A stretch of DNA of 64,000 nucleotides from Allodiplogaster sudhausi (lineage: Eukaryota; Nematoda; Chromadorea; Rhabditida; Diplogasteridae), in assembly GCA_945643635.1 (NCBI GenBank), contig CALZFC010000001.1, forward strand, positions 4,789,501 through 4,853,500. Reading direction: 5' to 3'. Positions within the stretch are counted from its first letter, which is position 1. Each line of letters begins with the position of its first letter. The notes under the pieces are model-generated. The model saw only the letters and a program-made list of their open reading frames with translations. It did not search any database and was not told where the DNA came from. Shown here piece by piece: positions 59,987 to 64,000 of the stretch. The position numbers were made by a program, and so were the translations under genes.

Positions 59987-61341
59987 GAGAGTGTGCTTGA
60001 TAAAGAGAGAGACAGAGAGAGAGGGAGAAAAAGAGAGAGAGAGAGAGATAGAGAGAGAGAGAGAAGGAGGGTGAAAGAGTGTAACTATGAATTAATGCTA
60101 ACACTACACTTACATATACTTTCCACTGAACCCCGATGAAGTAGCAATTAACATTTCCAGTACTTCTAGTGATTACAGTTTTGTTTCCACTTTCGTGAAC
60201 TCCCTTATATTGCATGTAGCTAGTCACTTTCTAGAGCAGTGTTATGTAATTTGAGTTTTTTTTATTATCGTGTCATTGCTCAACTTCCATGTTTATATCA
60301 AGGGTTTCGAGTCGGGCATTGAAATCTACTTTGCCAAATTGTAGTAATTAATTATTGAACGCCTCTGCTTGACGAATTGCCTTGTTTTTTTTTTGCTCTG
60401 ACACTTCTAACTTCTTTGCTCGAATTGTTCACTGAAATGGGTAAGAGTTTAGACTTTTATTCTTATTCTTATTCTTGCTTGCCTCCGGTTAACACGATGA
60501 GGATGCTGTCCATTTTGCTGCTCTTTTCTCATTCTTTGAAAAGCACCGATTCATGGACGGTTGTCTCCCTTTCAGCGAGTCATGCTAATAAATTGTGTGT
60601 TTTACGTGACTGAAGGCCGCGACGATTTTCATGTAAAAGAAAGAAATTCGGTTTAAAAAAGGTAAAGGCAAAGTTTAGTATCGCCTGACAATGTGTGAAT
60701 GTTCTATCTACAGCAGCCTTGTAATTTGTAGATACTATCTAATAGACAAAAAGTCCTTTAAATAAAGACCGTATAAAAACGATCCATTTTGTGAGACTGA
60801 CATTTCTCGCAGGCTACCACCATTTTGTGCCGCAACATCCTCTACCTTTCATTCAATTTCCAGAACCCTAAATCGAATGAATTACGACGGGAAACTAGAA
60901 AATCGGCCGAACACTCGAGTTATGCGCGGTAAATAGCCACCTTTTGATGTTATGTGCTGAATAAATGAGTTAGCGCACTCATTAAGAATTCATTTTGTTA
61001 CCCCGTTCTAATGGTAAGCTGTAAACAGTAGACTCTATCTGTCTGGGCGATCTATTTAATTAAATTCTTCTTCTTCTGTTGAATGCGTCATTTCATTCCG
61101 TAAAACCGCCGGCCCGTTTAGGCAGAGAATTACACGTTAACGTTTTGAATTAACAATTTGCAATTTGCCAACAATTAGTTAACAATTTGCCAGGGCGGGA
61201 CTCCACTGACGTGGAATATCTTGAAGTAATATCGTACTTAGTTTGGTACGATATTATTTCCCCCTTGAATCTGGTGTCTGTCATAAGACGTGTCATTGCC
61301 ATCTGCCCCCCCAAGGGCGTTGCCGACAACAGTCTTTCTCT

Positions 61342-61381
<40 letters not shown>

Positions 61382-61910
61382 CTCTCTCTCACTCTCGTAG
61401 TTTCTATGTTTATGCTCTTTTCTATGCTTTCATTCTTTCTCACTCTCCCAATTTTATTGACCCTACCAACTTCCTTCTTTCAGCGAGTGTTTTTAATCAT
61501 GTAATATTTCTATGCCAATCTATGGACGAATGCGAATGTGAACAACAGTAGGCCACACATGTTATTTTCAGCGCGAATTTCACACGTCACATGAAAGTCC
61601 TCTGCTAATTTGGCGTACATTTTCTTCCCCAAAGTGCTCGACACAATTGCAGAGTTTGCTGATACAAAGCGATCGATTGGATGCAGGTATCAAGGCTTTC
61701 CTTTAAAAAAAATTTGATTATAATGTTTTTATTAGAAGGAGTCGGCTCATATGATACAAAGATTCTCATCTATATTTGGATATACATTGTAAATAATTTT
61801 TTAAGGAATCCCTTAAAAGTACTAGAAAGTGGTGGCTTCTATTAGGAATACGCCGAGGCTGGGTACGGCGTAGTTTTCTCATCACCCTGTATACTACAAA
61901 TCTCATTCTA
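59987..61910. other. Axin 3' flank and intergenic region
   Basis: GA tract at 60005-60070, then AT-rich unique sequence and a CT tract at 61338-61380. An open frame at 60377-60613 has a signal-like start (MRMLSILLLFSHS), but nothing else supports it. No gene is called. Confidence 0.45.
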
Positions 61911-62651
61911 GGCCACGTCGCTTTGGCTGGCGGTCGAGAAAGTCGCATGTCTCGTGGTGCTCGTCGAGAATGCGCTCCTCATGCACGCATTCGAGTCGCG
62001 ACTCCGCGACATCTGCAAGCATACGCCCTCGTGCTTCGGCTACAGGTGCCCGGCTATCATCAATTCAATAATAAAATAATATCATTTATTAATAGCCGAG
62101 GAAGAGGCGAACAAACCCCTAGATTCTTTTTTATCATGTATGACTTTATACATCGACCTTTTACATGTAAATATGTATGTATATACATATATCACCCACG
62201 TGTGTGCTATATACAGTACATATGTGCTTAATTATTAACATACAGCGTTAAAAAGCAATACAAAAATTCCAGACCTACCGTCTTCGTCAATCTTGTCACT
62301 TTGTAATGATTACTACATATATATGTACATATTTGCTTGAAGATGGGCTTCGAGGTCTTGTCCTCACTGGCGAGTCTTCTATCGATGACGCGCGTGGTCG
62401 CGATGTGGTCCTCGATCGCCTTCGTCCACTACGGACCCTGTGGCTTGATCTCGCACCACGTCTGCTTCGCGTGCACCGTTCGTACTTTCACTCTCCTTTT
62501 GCCTTTCTTTATCTCTCTCTTCGACTACTTCTTTCTCTATCTCTTTCTTTATATCTCTCTTTGTCTCTCCCTCTCAGTATAATTCTCTTTATCTGCTTCT
62601 CTCTTTATCTCAGTTTATTTATCTCTCTGTGCTTCTTTCTTTCTCCCTTTG

Positions 62652-62694
<43 letters not shown>

Positions 62695-63555
62695 TTTCCT
62701 CTCCCTCTCTCATTCGCTCACCTTCTTCCGGGCATCTCCATGACCGGCTTCTGCCACACCTTCGGCCTAGTGACCACACTCCGTTCTCCTCCAGAATCAG
62801 CTGCCTCCCACCCTCAATATCGTTCTGCTCATCCTCGTTGCGATCATACTAACCATTCCGCCGACGGTACTAATAATTATTAATTATTAATTATTAATTA
62901 TTAATTATTAATTATTAATTATTAATTATTAATTATTAATTATTAATTATTAATTATTAATTATTAATTATTAATTATTAATTATTAATTATTAATTATT
63001 AATTATTAATTATTAATTAATAATTATTAATTATTAATTATTAATTATTAATTATTAATTATTAATTATTAATTATTAATTATTAATTATTAATTATTAA
63101 TTATAGTCAAAGAAAATTATAACCTATCAATTAGAAATAACATTTTTTTTTCTCCGGTTGCATCACACCTTACCCATCGTTTGCACATCTTAATCGATGT
63201 ATGTAGATATATAATAAATAAATAGATAAATAGTAATTAATTAATTAACAATTGTTATAATTTTGTTTAAAAAAAATGAAAATTACATTTTATGGCAATA
63301 TTGTTAAGTTAGTAGTCATGCAACAAAAAATTCAATTAAAATATGCTTCAATGGAATATTTTTCTGGATCTATGGGTATGATTTTCGAAATAATAATATT
63401 AATAAGAATTAAGCAGCATAATTTAGGTTATATTCGTCAAGGATCGCACTGCGAACGAATTGGTTTTTTAGGAGCTGCTAACAGAGCGGCCTGACGTCGC
63501 TGCAATCCTTGCAAATCAGACAAGCCTCATTTTCAGCGGTTCGATCCTTGTGCCA

Positions 63556-63592
<37 letters not shown>

Positions 63593-63822
63593 CTCTCTCT
63601 CTCTCTGTCTCTATGGCTCTCTAAATTTCCTTCTTTCTGTCTCTATTTCTCTCTCTTTTTCAATCTCTCTCTCTCATTCTGTATCTCTCTCTATATCTCT
63701 CATTCTCTTGATATATCTCTCTCACTCTGTGTGTGTCTCTCTATTTCTCCTTTCTCTATATATCTCTCTCTTTCTCTTTCAACCGCTCTCTTCACTCCTT
63801 CTCTCAATCCCTCTCTCAATCC

Positions 63823-63857
<35 letters not shown>

Positions 63858-64000
63858 GCACATAAAATTTAGTTCTGATGACTAAAACTAGTTATATATA
63901 ATCATTTCGTGAGACATAAATAACTTTCCTCATCCGTGCACCGCACAGGCTTCACTGGCATGACGACACGTGGCACGAGCATCTACTTCATGTGCTATCT
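61911..64000 (+). CDS. Probable multi-pass membrane protein, incomplete at window end
   Basis: Several segments between 61911 and the right edge look like exons of a hydrophobic protein. One is 61911-62043 (SLWLAVEKVACLVVLVENAL, then HAFESRLRDICKH). Another is 62341-62479 (GFEVLSSLASLLSMTRVVAM, then AFVHYGPCGLISHHVCF). A third is about 62801-62871 (NQLPPTLNIVLLILVAIILT). A fragment from 63949 reads FTGMTTRGTSIYFMCY into the edge. Alternating hydrophobic stretches and Cys/His spacing suggest a nematode serpentine receptor, but phases between these exons do not all agree, and I could not find the 5' exon. Treat the limits as approximate. Confidence 0.35.
62872..63105. repeat. 7-bp satellite (TTAATTA)n
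   Basis: About 33 head-to-tail copies of TTAATTA, with one phase break near 63019. It starts directly after the putative donor of the third membrane-protein exon (ACG-gtactaat). Confidence 0.97.

Noticed and set aside
60377..60613. Small secreted-peptide-like frame downstream of Axin
   Set aside because: It has no splice, start-context or composition support beyond a hydrophobic stretch; probably 3' UTR or intergenic.

Overview
This window comes from a nematode nuclear genome. Genes are broken into many short exons with GT-AG introns, and all the named genes are metazoan. One is an SXP/RAL-2 (DUF148) secreted protein, a family known only from nematodes, and another is a short Gly/Tyr-rich secreted peptide of the nematode NLP type. 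The DNA is saturated with (CT)n/(GA)n microsatellites. They create dozens of meaningless Ser/Leu-rich or Arg/Glu-rich open frames, and they often serve as the pyrimidine tract in front of 3' splice sites. All gene models were built by hand from splice sites, phase bookkeeping and remembered family sequences; no alignment or transcript data were available.

Layout: the SXP/RAL-2 gene (minus strand, 264-2131) is followed by repeats and a Gly/Tyr-rich secreted peptide (4535-4982). A run of plus-strand housekeeping and regulatory genes follows: WTAP, the m6A writer cofactor (5715-10244); a PNRC-type decapping cofactor (14356-15357); REV7/MAD2L2 (18999-21570); RSL24D1/RLP24, a 60S assembly factor (22050-23407); SRRM1, a splicing coactivator with a PWI domain (24132-28462); TMEM242 (29197-33391); and PIG-L, the GPI-anchor deacetylase (33707-36580). 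TMEM242 and PIG-L are only about 315 bp apart, so they may be co-transcribed. A tentative small minus-strand gene (37259-38035) lies in the CT-rich desert that follows.

The largest gene is Axin (43526-59986), with an RGS domain at the N-terminus, a beta-catenin/GSK3-scaffold-like middle and a DIX domain at the C-terminus. Its seventh coding exon is split by a 7.0-kb DNA transposon (49192-56196) with inverted termini and a TA target-site duplication. The transposon carries a minus-strand gene of about 19 exons, encoding a C2H2 zinc-finger protein of a widespread uncharacterised animal family. Removing the element together with one TA restores the Axin frame exactly. I regard this as the main discovery in the window. 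A probable membrane-protein gene runs off the right edge (61911-64000).

A second theme is minisatellites anchored at splice sites. In SRRM1 a 106-bp unit copies the 5' splice site at least five times. In PIG-L the 3' splice-site region is copied. In Axin two introns turn into 24-bp and 48-bp arrays immediately after the donor.
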